Positions 1 to 6,082 of a stretch of DNA of 9,328 nt are shown in pieces. Below the pieces are notes generated by a model, which saw only the letters and a program-made list of their open reading frames with translations, was not told where the DNA came from and searched no databases. The DNA lies in NCBI GenBank assembly GCA_963643985.1, contig CAVINP010000080.1:1-9328 (forward strand), read 5' to 3'. Numbering within the stretch: position 1 is the first letter of the stretch; the number at the start of each line of letters is the position of its first letter. The translations under genes and the position numbers were made by a program. This DNA is from SFTH01 sp963643985 (GTDB taxonomy: Bacteria; Bacillota; Clostridia; Christensenellales; Aristaeellaceae).

Positions 1-541
1 CATGGATGGTGCACATGATGCCGGACTCGATGGGAGCCAGGTCATTCAGAGCCTTGGCCATGGGAGCCAGGCAGTTGGTGGTGCAGGAAGCGGCGGAGAT
101 GATGGTATCTTCGGCCTTCAGGGTCTTGTGGTTTACGTTGTAAACGATGGTGGGCAGATCGTTGCCGGCGGGAGCGGAGATAACGACCTTGCGGGCGCCT
201 GCATCGATGTGAGCCTGAGACTTGGCCTTGCTGGTGTAGAAGCCGGTGCACTCGAGCACGACGTCAACCTTCAGAGCGCCCCAGGGGCAATCTGCAGCGT
301 TCTTCTCGGCATAGATCTTGATTTCCTTGCCGTCGACGATGATGGAATCCTCGGTGGAGGAGACTTCGTGATTGCGAGCATAGCTGCCCTGGGTGGAGTC
401 ATACTTCAGCAGGTGAGCCAGCATCTTGGGGGAAGTCAGGTCGTTGATGGCGACGACTTCGTAGCCCTCAGCGCCGAACATCTGACGGAAAGCAAGACGA
501 CCGATGCGGCCGAAACCATTAATAGCAACTTTAACAGCCAT
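1..541 (-). CDS. gap: glyceraldehyde-3-phosphate dehydrogenase, type I (5' part, runs off left edge)
   Basis: Cytoplasmic glycolytic enzyme that oxidises glyceraldehyde 3-phosphate to 1,3-bisphosphoglycerate with NAD. The reverse strand encodes the first 180 residues. The N-terminus has the Rossmann motif INGFGRIGR (residues 7-15) and an Asp in the AINDL segment (D34), as in NAD-preferring enzymes. The catalytic motif SCTTNC places the nucleophilic Cys at residue 153, and the last complete codon is the His of the TIH motif (H180), the expected catalytic base. About 150 C-terminal residues of the usual 330-340 lie outside the window. The ATG at 541 is preceded by AGGAGG (550-555) with 8 bases of spacing. 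A separate promoter lies at 605-633, so the gene is probably transcribed independently of deoB upstream. No anomalies are visible. The assignment is secure; whether the enzyme serves glycolysis, gluconeogenesis or both is not shown. Confidence 0.97.
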   Translation of the reverse strand, partial: MAVKVAINGFGRIGRLAFRQMFGAEGYEVVAINDLTSPKMLAHLLKYDSTQGSYARNHEVSSTEDSIIVDGKEIKIYAEKNAADCPWGALKVDVVLECTGFYTSKAKSQAHIDAGARKVVISAPAGNDLPTIVYNVNHKTLKAEDTIISAASCTTNCLAPMAKALNDLAPIESGIMCTIH

Positions 542-604
542 GGTAATAACCTCCTATTGTTTTGGGGCACGGTTCCAAACCAGATTGCCCTAACTTACGG
601 TATC

Positions 605-633
605 ATTTTATCCTATCAACGATTGAATAACAA
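605..633 (-). promoter_or_regulatory. gap promoter (sigma-A type)
   Basis: On the minus strand, TTGTTA (628-633, 4 of 6 to consensus) and TAAAAT (605-610, 5 of 6) are separated by exactly 17 bases. The -10 box is about 63 bases upstream of the gap start, leaving a short leader with AGGAGG. It lies in the gap between deoB and gap and gives gap its own transcription start. Confidence 0.72.
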
Positions 634-659
634 GTACTGATTTGGTTAAAAGTCCGAAC

Positions 660-1844
660 TTATTCGTCTTTAAGCAGCACATCGTCCAAAAAAGACGTTC
701 CGTCCAGCTTTTCCTTGCAACCCAGCGCCTCGAGCACCGTTGCGGAGACGTCTGCAAACGTCTTGCGATGTCCCAGGTTGACGCTCTCTTCCAGACCCAG
801 ACCCCAGACGAGCAGCGGCACGCGCTCGCGCGTGTGGTCGGTGCTGGGGAAGGCCGGGTCGCAGCCGTGATCGGCCGTGATGATCAGCATGCCGTCATCG
901 CCCAGGAGCTTGAGTATCTCCGGCAGACGCTTGTCAAACTCTTCCAGGCAGTGCGCAAAGCCCTTGACGTTGTTGCGGTGGCCGTAGAGCATGTCCGTGT
1001 CCACCAGATTGGCAAAGAGCAGACCGCGCCAGTTGTCCTTCTTCATGTACTCGATGATCGCGTCCGTGCAGGCCTGATTGCCCGCAGCATGGTTGGACTG
1101 CGTCAGACCGCGGTGATTGAAGATGTCCTCAATCTTGCCAACGCCCAGCACGTCCATGCCGTTTCCCCTGATCACGTCCAGCATTGTCCGCCCGGTGGGA
1201 TCGACGGAGAAGTCGCGGCGGTTGGCCGTGCGCACGAACGAACCGGGATTACCGATGAAGGGACGCGCGATCACTCTGCCGACGTTGTGCTCACCGCGCA
1301 GCAGCCTGCGTGCAGTGCGGCAGATGTGGTGCAGCTCGCTCACGGGAACGATGGCCTCGTGCGCCGCGATCTGAAAGACGCTGTCGGCCGAGGTGTAGAC
1401 GATCAGCTTGCCGGTGCGGATGTGTTCCGCACCCAGTTCCTCAATGATCGCCGTGCCGGAAGCGGGTTTGTTGCCCAGAGTACCCATGCCGGTCTCTTCC
1501 TCGAAGGCATCGATGACCTCCTTGGGAAAGCCGTTGGGATAGGTGGGGAAGGGCTTCTTGAGCGTAAGGCCGGCGATTTCCCAGTGACCGGTGGTGGTGT
1601 CCTTGCCCGCGGCCGCCTCTTCCATCGTGCCGTAGCAGCCGATGGGTTCATCCTCGCCCAGCGGATGCATGTCCACGGTCTTGAGCAGACCCAGCTCAGT
1701 CAGGTTGGGGATATCCGGATGCTCCTGCGCGATCACGTGGCCGAGCGTGTCCGCACCGACATCGCCGTATTTCTGAGCGTCATGCTGATAGCCGGCGCCC
1801 ACACCGTCCAGCACGATCAGAACCACTCGCTTCATATTCTTCAC
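660..1844 (-). CDS. deoB: phosphopentomutase
   Basis: Interconverts ribose 1-phosphate (or deoxyribose 1-phosphate) and the 5-phosphate, linking nucleoside breakdown to the pentose phosphate pathway and glycolysis; cytoplasmic, Mn-dependent, alkaline phosphatase superfamily. The 394-residue length is normal. Metal and active-site positions of the family are all visible: Asp in VLDGVG (D13), the phosphorylated Thr in KDTTTGHWE (T85), D284 and H289 in VDTDMLYGHR, D325-H326 in ADHGCDP, and H337 in STDHTRE. I chose the GTG at 1844 because GGAGG at 1854-1858 lies 9 bases upstream of it; the in-frame ATG at 1835 would be 18 bases away. It lies 152 bases downstream of the dipeptidase gene on the same strand, with no convincing terminator between them, so read-through is possible. 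No purine or pyrimidine phosphorylase gene is next to it here. Confidence 0.96.
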   Translation of the reverse strand: MKNMKRVVLIVLDGVGAGYQHDAQKYGDVGADTLGHVIAQEHPDIPNLTELGLLKTVDMHPLGEDEPIGCYGTMEEAAAGKDTTTGHWEIAGLTLKKPFPTYPNGFPKEVIDAFEEETGMGTLGNKPASGTAIIEELGAEHIRTGKLIVYTSADSVFQIAAHEAIVPVSELHHICRTARRLLRGEHNVGRVIARPFIGNPGSFVRTANRRDFSVDPTGRTMLDVIRGNGMDVLGVGKIEDIFNHRGLTQSNHAAGNQACTDAIIEYMKKDNWRGLLFANLVDTDMLYGHRNNVKGFAHCLEEFDKRLPEILKLLGDDGMLIITADHGCDPAFPSTDHTRERVPLLVWGLGLEESVNLGHRKTFADVSATVLEALGCKEKLDGTSFLDDVLLKDE

Positions 1845-1996
1845 GTCTTCATCCCTCCAAACGTTATTATCTCAAAACCGCAAAATCATTATCAGAAAAT
1901 GCAGATTATCCCTTTCTACATGCGGTGCGCAAATTCCTGCGAAAAGATCAAAAACACTTCGTTATTTTTGCAGAGCCTGAACGCCTCGAATTGTTT
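1845..1996 (-). other. intergenic region between the dipeptidase gene and deoB
   Basis: 152 bases, A+T-richer than the flanking genes. It holds the deoB ribosome binding site (GGAGG, 1854-1858). I see only weak GATAAT-like -10 boxes with poor -35 partners, and a short 4-bp hairpin without a T-tract. There is no clear promoter or terminator, which leaves co-transcription of deoB with the dipeptidase gene open. Confidence 0.4.
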
Positions 1997-2908
1997 TTAC
2001 TTATTAACATGCGACTGGGCACGCCTGAGCAGGTTCCAGTAGTTCAGACCGGCAATGTCGGCAATGGCAGCCTCGTCGTAGCCGCGTCCGCGCAGCACGT
2101 CCAGCAGGCGCGGAAAGTCGGACGGATTGCCCAGCCCCTCCGGCCAGGATTCGATGCCGTCAAAGTCCGAACCGAAGCCCACGTTTTTCTCGCCGCCCAT
2201 CCGGCAGATTTCGTCGATGCAGTTGGCGACGTCCCCGATCGTTGCAAGGCGATCCGTGCTCAAAAAATCCGAATAGAAGTTTATGCCGATGAAGCCGTTC
2301 CGGTCAATCAGCGCCCGTATCTGGTCACGGTTGAGGTTGCGCTTCACGTCGCAGAGTCGGCGCGGATTGGAGTGCGACGCCACCGGCGGCACCTCGGCAT
2401 GCTCGATCACGTCCCAAAATCCGGCAATATTCAGATGCGAAACGTCGGCCGAGATGCCGCGTGCATCCATTTCGCGCAGCAGATCCCTTCCGAAGGGCTT
2501 GAGCGGCGCGTCGTCGTTGACGGCGGCGGCCGTGCCGATCTCGTTTTCAAAGTTCCAGGTCAGCGCGATCAGACGGATGTGCACATCGTCGTCAAATGCG
2601 CAGAGCTTGTCGATGCTGCCGCCGAACATTTCACCGCCCTCCACGGAGAGCACGCCGCAGACATCCTCGGGCGGCAGCTCGGGCAGTTTCCCGTCCAGAT
2701 GCACAATGGGCAGCTTTTTGTAGGCTTCCTTCATCAGCAGACCGTCCTGCCACGGGTCGGGGCGCTTCATGGAGGTGTAGGCGGCAAAAGTCTGCACGCC
2801 GACGCCTCCCGAGCGCAGTCTGTCAACGGTGACGCAGCAGGCCGCAGCAGGTGTGTTCTGAATAGCGATCTCATAGAGCGTATCGCAGTGGGCATCCGAA
2901 ACGAACAT
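1997..2908 (-). CDS. membrane dipeptidase family (peptidase M19) zinc hydrolase
   Basis: Amidohydrolase-fold metallopeptidase of the renal dipeptidase family, which cleaves dipeptides, often tolerating D-residues at the C-terminal side. With the start at 2908 it has 303 residues, about the usual bacterial length. The binuclear metal ligands line up: H7 and D9 in SDAHCDT, E90 in SVEGGE, H158 in DVSHLN, and H179 in ASHSNPR; the substrate-contacting Asp is in GSDFDG (D248). There is no signal peptide or membrane segment, so it is probably cytoplasmic despite the family name. The open frame extends to 2968, but ATGs at 2968 and 2941 lie inside the -35 and -10 boxes of the promoter, whereas the ATG at 2908 has GAGG 9 bases upstream; 2908 is therefore the start. 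It is divergent from the ABC transporter operon. Natural substrate is unknown. Confidence 0.93.
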   Translation of the reverse strand: MFVSDAHCDTLYEIAIQNTPAAACCVTVDRLRSGGVGVQTFAAYTSMKRPDPWQDGLLMKEAYKKLPIVHLDGKLPELPPEDVCGVLSVEGGEMFGGSIDKLCAFDDDVHIRLIALTWNFENEIGTAAAVNDDAPLKPFGRDLLREMDARGISADVSHLNIAGFWDVIEHAEVPPVASHSNPRRLCDVKRNLNRDQIRALIDRNGFIGINFYSDFLSTDRLATIGDVANCIDEICRMGGEKNVGFGSDFDGIESWPEGLGNPSDFPRLLDVLRGRGYDEAAIADIAGLNYWNLLRRAQSHVNK

Positions 2909-2939
2909 ATGTCTTTTCCTCGCTTTTGTGTTTTGAATC

Positions 2940-2968
2940 ATTATAGCGCGACCGGACCGTTTTTTCAA
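2940..2968 (-). promoter_or_regulatory. dipeptidase promoter (sigma-A type)
   Basis: On the minus strand, TTGAAA (2963-2968, 5 of 6) and a perfect TATAAT (2940-2945) are separated by 17 bases. Transcription would begin near 2933, about 25 bases before the ATG at 2908. This excludes the longer translation starts in the same frame. A CGGAC/GTCCG inverted repeat flanks the -35 box and could be an operator, though this is weak. Confidence 0.82.
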
Positions 2969-3060
2969 TCGTCCGCAGTCCGGATCGCATAAAAACGAAT
3001 ATTACAGTCCGAACCGTAAAAAAACATACCTGAAAAAGATGAATTTTCGGCATTAGGAAC

Positions 3061-3089
3061 TTGCAAAACCCTGCAATATGTTATATAAT
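3061..3089 (+). promoter_or_regulatory. promoter of the ABC transporter operon, with inverted repeat at -35
   Basis: TTGCAA (3061-3066, 4 of 6) and a perfect TATAAT (3084-3089) are spaced by 17 bases. Transcription should start near 3096. The -35 box is part of a perfect inverted repeat, TTGCA-N6-TGCAA (3061-3076), that occupies the spacer and is placed as a repressor operator would be. No regulator gene is in the window to pair with it. Confidence 0.8.
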
Positions 3090-3126
3090 AGGATATATAC
3101 GTAACACGATGGACCTTATGATCCCC

Positions 3127-3146
3127 AAACGCCGGATTCGGCGTTT
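3127..3146 (+). promoter_or_regulatory. hairpin in the 5' leader of the ABC operon
   Basis: AAACGCCG-GATT-CGGCGTTT forms a perfect 8-bp stem with a 4-base loop in the predicted leader RNA. No T-tract follows, so it is not an intrinsic terminator. A flanking TCCC (3122-3125) can pair with GGGA (3155-3158) to extend it with an internal loop. It may protect the 5' end of the mRNA or be part of a control element. I could not match it to a known riboswitch class. Confidence 0.55.
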
Positions 3147-3182
3147 AGAAATATGGGAGAAAAAAATTAGGAGGGAACCTGA

Positions 3183-4319
3183 ATGAAGAAACTCGTATGC
3201 CTGCTTCTGGCCGTGCTGATGGTTGTATCGCTCGCTTCCATCGCTTCCGCAGAGGAATCCAACTGGAAGATCGCGATCCTGACCGGCACCGTATCTCAGG
3301 GCGAAGAAGAATTCCGCGCTGCTGAGAAGGCCGTCGCCACCTACGGCGCAGAGCACATCATCACCGACACTTATCCTGACAACTTTACTTCCGAAATGGA
3401 GACCACCATTTCCAAGCTCGTTGCCTTCGCTTCCGACCCCGACGTCAAGGCGATCGTGATGTGCCAGGCCGTTCCGGGCGCTACCGCCGGCTTCCAGAAG
3501 ATCCGCGAAGAGCTCGGCCGTGATGACATCCTGTTCATCGCCGGTACGCCTCAGGAAGATCCTGCCGTCATCGCCGAGGCATCTGACATCGTCCTGTATG
3601 CCGATGAAATCGGCCAGGGCGATACCATCATGGAGACCTGCGAAAAGTGGGGCATCGACGTGCTGATCCACTACTCCTTCCCGCGCCACATGGCCATGGA
3701 GCTGATCGTCGGCCGTCATAACCTGCTGCAGGAAAATGCAGACGCGCTGGGCATCGAGCTGGTTGACGTGACCGCGCCCGACCCGACCGCCGAAGCAGGC
3801 CTGTCCGCTTCCCAGCAGTTCATCCTTGAGGATGTGCCGCGCCAGCTGGAAACCTATGCCGGCAAGAAGGTCGCCTTCTTCACCACCAACTGCGGCATGC
3901 AGCCGTCTCTGCAGCAGGCCGTGCTCGATGAGCCGAATGCCTACTATCCGTCTCCCTGCTGCCCGTCCCCCTATCATGGCTTCCCCGCCACGCTGGGTCT
4001 GGAGCTTGAAGCCGGCGGCGATGACGAAGCTGCACTGCATGAAATCGCTGTAGCCCTGCAGGAGCATGATGCCGTTGGCCGCTTCTCCACGTGGGCACAC
4101 CCCGTTGCCATGACCATCATCGAGATCGGCGTTGAGTATGCACTGGGCTACATCAACGGCGAGATCACCGAGCGCAACGATGCGGCGACGCTCAAGGAAA
4201 TGTTCGAGGAGAAGGTTCCCGGCGCTCAGATTGCCGAGTACACCAATGCCGAGGGCGTGACTCTGAACAACTACTACACCGTCCTGCTCGCCCCCGTTGA
4301 CTTCGCAGACTACCTTTAA
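3183..4319 (+). CDS. secreted ABC transporter substrate-binding protein, probable DUF3798 family
   Basis: 378 residues. Residues 1-23 form a signal peptide: MKK, a hydrophobic core, then ASA before EES, an A-x-A signal peptidase I site. There is no lipobox; the only early Cys (C6) is inside the hydrophobic core. The mature part starts WKIAILTGTVSQGEEEF and has alternating strands and helices as in type I periplasmic binding proteins. From memory it matches the uncharacterised DUF3798 family rather than standard BMP or ribose-binding proteins; I could not run a search. A Cys-Cys-Pro element (SPCCPSP, residues 257-263) and C94, C153 and C237 are notable for an exported protein. It is first in an operon with an ATPase and two permeases, and a hairpin follows it, the usual arrangement for an abundant binding protein. 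AGGAGG lies 8 bases before the ATG. Substrate unknown; nucleosides or sugars are guesses from the transporter type. Confidence 0.82.
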   Translation: MKKLVCLLLAVLMVVSLASIASAEESNWKIAILTGTVSQGEEEFRAAEKAVATYGAEHIITDTYPDNFTSEMETTISKLVAFASDPDVKAIVMCQAVPGATAGFQKIREELGRDDILFIAGTPQEDPAVIAEASDIVLYADEIGQGDTIMETCEKWGIDVLIHYSFPRHMAMELIVGRHNLLQENADALGIELVDVTAPDPTAEAGLSASQQFILEDVPRQLETYAGKKVAFFTTNCGMQPSLQQAVLDEPNAYYPSPCCPSPYHGFPATLGLELEAGGDDEAALHEIAVALQEHDAVGRFSTWAHPVAMTIIEIGVEYALGYINGEITERNDAATLKEMFEEKVPGAQIAEYTNAEGVTLNNYYTVLLAPVDFADYL

Positions 4320-4341
4320 TATCGGATAAAAATCCAAATTC

Positions 4342-4370
4342 GGCTCGCCCCTAGCGGGCGAGCCTCTTTC
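4342..4370 (+). terminator. intercistronic hairpin after the binding-protein gene (partial terminator)
   Basis: GGCTCGCCC (4342-4350) pairs perfectly with GGGCGAGCC (4356-4364) around a 5-base loop, 9 bp and very G+C-rich. Only TCTTTC follows, a poor T-tract, so termination is likely incomplete. Its position 22 bases after the stop codon fits a role in stabilising the upstream mRNA and reducing expression of the ATPase and permeases relative to the binding protein. Confidence 0.68.
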
Positions 4371-4477
4371 CGTAATTTGACGGCATTGCCTCTGTACGGT
4401 GTGCGTGCCGTAATCACGACATGGGGGACAAAATAAATGGGGGAAGGATGTCCCCTATGCACGAGGAGGTAAGAGAT
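4371..4477 (+). promoter_or_regulatory. structured leader before the ATPase gene
   Basis: This spacer holds several possible pairings. ACGGCA (4380-4385) can pair with TGCCGT (4406-4411), or TACGG (4395-4399) with CCGTA (4408-4412); the two are mutually exclusive. GGGGACA (4424-4430) pairs with TGTCCCC (4449-4455). ATGGGGGA occurs twice (4421-4428 and 4437-4444), so the C-run has two possible partners. The ATPase ribosome binding site (AGGAGG, 4464-4469) lies just downstream. I see no -10 box here, so an internal promoter is not supported. Confidence 0.4.
4464..4469 (+). promoter_or_regulatory. ribosome binding site that sets a TTG start for the ATPase
   Basis: A perfect AGGAGG is followed by 8 bases and then TTG at 4478. 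The upstream in-frame ATGs (4421, 4448 and 4457) lack such a site; the best is AAGG 9 bases before 4457. Starting at TTG gives MSAEYVLQMEHITKQYG, the usual beginning of this ATPase family. Confidence 0.78.
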
Positions 4478-6082
4478 TTGAGCGCAGAATACGTGCTTCA
4501 AATGGAACATATCACGAAACAATACGGCGAAAACACCGTTTTGGACGATGTTTCGCTGTCTGTGCGCCCGGGCGAAATCCATGCGTTGCTGGGCGAAAAC
4601 GGCGCCGGCAAGAGTACGCTGATGAATGTACTCTTCGGGATGCCGGTCATTCATACCACGGGTGGCTTCAAAGGCCGCGTTCTGGTCGACGGTGCAGAGA
4701 CCACAATCCATTCACCGCATGATGCCATGGAGAAGGGTATCGGCATGGTGCATCAGGAGTTCATGCTGCTGCCGGGCTTTACCGTTACCGAAAATATCAA
4801 ACTGAACCGCGAAATCACTACGCCCAACCTTGTCAGTCGCATCTTCGGCAAGGATTTGGAGACGCTGGACATGAAGGCGATGGCCGGGGATGCACGTGCC
4901 GCACTGGACAGCGTGGGCATGAGCATAGATGAGTATACGCTTGTGCAGGGAATGCCTGTCGGCTATATGCAGTTCGTGGAAATCGCACGTGAAATTGACA
5001 AAAAAGGCATTAAGCTGCTGGTATTTGATGAGCCCACGGCGGTGCTCACCGAATCTGAGGCCGATCAGCTCATCCGCGTGATGAAGCAGATCGCCGCAAG
5101 TGGCATAGCTATTATATTTATAACGCACCGCTTGGACGAGGTTATCGAAGCGGCAGACTCCATCACGATTCTGCGTGACGGCAAGCTGGTCGCACGGCGC
5201 AACAAGCAGGACACCAATACACTGGAATTGGCGGAACTGATGGTCGGCCGCAAGGGTGAGACAATTGACAGTATCACCGAGGCAAAACCTCACTCCGATA
5301 GGATTGCACTTGAGGTGCATGACCTTTGCGTGGATATGCCCGGTGAGGAGGCCAAGGGTGTGGACTTTACCGTCTACGAGGGCGAAATTTTCGGCATCGG
5401 CGGCCTGGCGGGTCAGGGTAAGATCGGTATTCCCAACGGCATACTGGGTCTGTACCCGGCGAGCGGCGAGGTGAAGTTCTTCGGTGAAAAACATGAGCTG
5501 GGCAACCCGCGCCGCTCACTGCAGAGCGGTATGGCGATGGTCTCCGAGAATCGCCGCCGCGTGGGCCTGCTGCTGGACCAGTCCATAGAGGATAACATGG
5601 TATACAATGCCATGCAGATCAAGGGCGAATATCTCAAACGCTTCGGTCTCTTTACCCAGCGCGATTCGCGTGCGATTCGTGCCAAGGCGAACGAGATGAT
5701 CAAGGAATTGGACATTCGCTGTACCTCTGCTCTTCAGCCGGTGGGCACGCTCTCCGGTGGCAATCAGCAAAAGGTGTGCATCGCACGCGCCTTGCTGATG
5801 GGCCCCAAGTGCCTCTTTGTGTCCGAACCGACGCGCGGCATCGACATCGGCGCCAAGAAACTGGTTCTGGAGACACTGGTGCGCCTCAACCGCGAACAGG
5901 GAATGACGATCATCATGGTCTCTTCGGAGCTGATGGAACTGCGCTCGATCTGCGGCCGCATCGCCATTGTTTCCGAAGGCAAGGTTGTGGATGTGCTCGG
6001 ACCGAACGACAGCGATGCAAGCTATGGCCTGGCCATGTCCGGCATTAAACCCGAAAGAAAGGAGGCTGCAGCAAATGCGTAA
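4478..6082 (+). CDS. ABC transporter ATPase, double-domain RbsA/NupO type
   Basis: 534 residues from the TTG start, two fused nucleotide-binding domains, cytoplasmic; powers transport through the two permeases. Domain 1: Walker A GENGAGKST (39-47), Q-loop Q93, Walker B LLVFDEP (180-186), switch His H217. Its signature is degenerate, MPVGYMQ (159-165) in place of an LSGGQ-like motif. Domain 2: Walker A is altered, GLAGQGKIG (309-317), keeping Lys but lacking the Ser/Thr; the signature LSGGNQQ (425-431) is intact; Walker B reads LFVSEP (446-451), Ser replacing the Asp; SSEL (482-485) replaces the switch His. One composite site (Walker A1/B1 with signature 2) therefore looks competent and the other degenerate, as is common in this family. 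The open frame extends upstream to an ATG at 4421, but the ribosome binding site favours 4478. It overlaps permease 1 by 8 bases. Substrate cannot be inferred. Confidence 0.93.
   Translation: MSAEYVLQMEHITKQYGENTVLDDVSLSVRPGEIHALLGENGAGKSTLMNVLFGMPVIHTTGGFKGRVLVDGAETTIHSPHDAMEKGIGMVHQEFMLLPGFTVTENIKLNREITTPNLVSRIFGKDLETLDMKAMAGDARAALDSVGMSIDEYTLVQGMPVGYMQFVEIAREIDKKGIKLLVFDEPTAVLTESEADQLIRVMKQIAASGIAIIFITHRLDEVIEAADSITILRDGKLVARRNKQDTNTLELAELMVGRKGETIDSITEAKPHSDRIALEVHDLCVDMPGEEAKGVDFTVYEGEIFGIGGLAGQGKIGIPNGILGLYPASGEVKFFGEKHELGNPRRSLQSGMAMVSENRRRVGLLLDQSIEDNMVYNAMQIKGEYLKRFGLFTQRDSRAIRAKANEMIKELDIRCTSALQPVGTLSGGNQQKVCIARALLMGPKCLFVSEPTRGIDIGAKKLVLETLVRLNREQGMTIIMVSSELMELRSICGRIAIVSEGKVVDVLGPNDSDASYGLAMSGIKPERKEAAANA

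Larger units (their letters stand above)
2969..3182. other. divergent intergenic region upstream of the ABC operon
   Basis: A+T-rich spacer between the dipeptidase -35 box and the binding-protein start. The left half (2969-3060) holds no gene or clear motif. The right half holds the operon promoter (3061-3089), a leader of roughly 85 bases with a perfect hairpin (3127-3146), and an AGGAGG ribosome binding site (3169-3174) 8 bases before the ATG at 3183. Confidence 0.7.

Noticed and set aside
640..660. Terminator after deoB
   Set aside because: AAGT-TCGG-ACTT followed by two Ts is only a 4-bp stem; too weak to call.
2909..2968. Longer dipeptidase with 20 extra N-terminal residues
   Set aside because: The added codons lie within the promoter -10 and -35 boxes, upstream of the expected transcription start, and have no ribosome binding site.
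3090..3182. Purine-type or other known riboswitch in the operon leader
   Set aside because: A GGATAT stretch is present, but the conserved TTTCTACC-like junction and the third-junction bases of purine riboswitches are missing, and I could not fit ZTP, preQ1 or tetrahydrofolate patterns.
3081..4337. Long open frame on the minus strand opposite the binding-protein gene
   Set aside because: The plus-strand frame has a signal peptide, ribosome binding site and protein-family features; the reverse frame is a shadow of codon bias in a G+C-rich gene. The same applies to 642-2042 and 1925-2992 on the plus strand and 8020-9219 on the minus strand.
4377..4405. Internal promoter before the ATPase gene (TTGACG at 4377-4382)
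   Set aside because: The -35-like box is good, but no TATAAT-like sequence occurs 15-19 bases downstream.
4421..4477. ATPase starting at the ATG at 4421 (553 residues)
   Set aside because: There is no ribosome binding site upstream of it and the extra 19 residues do not resemble the family N-terminus; the TTG at 4478 has a perfect site.
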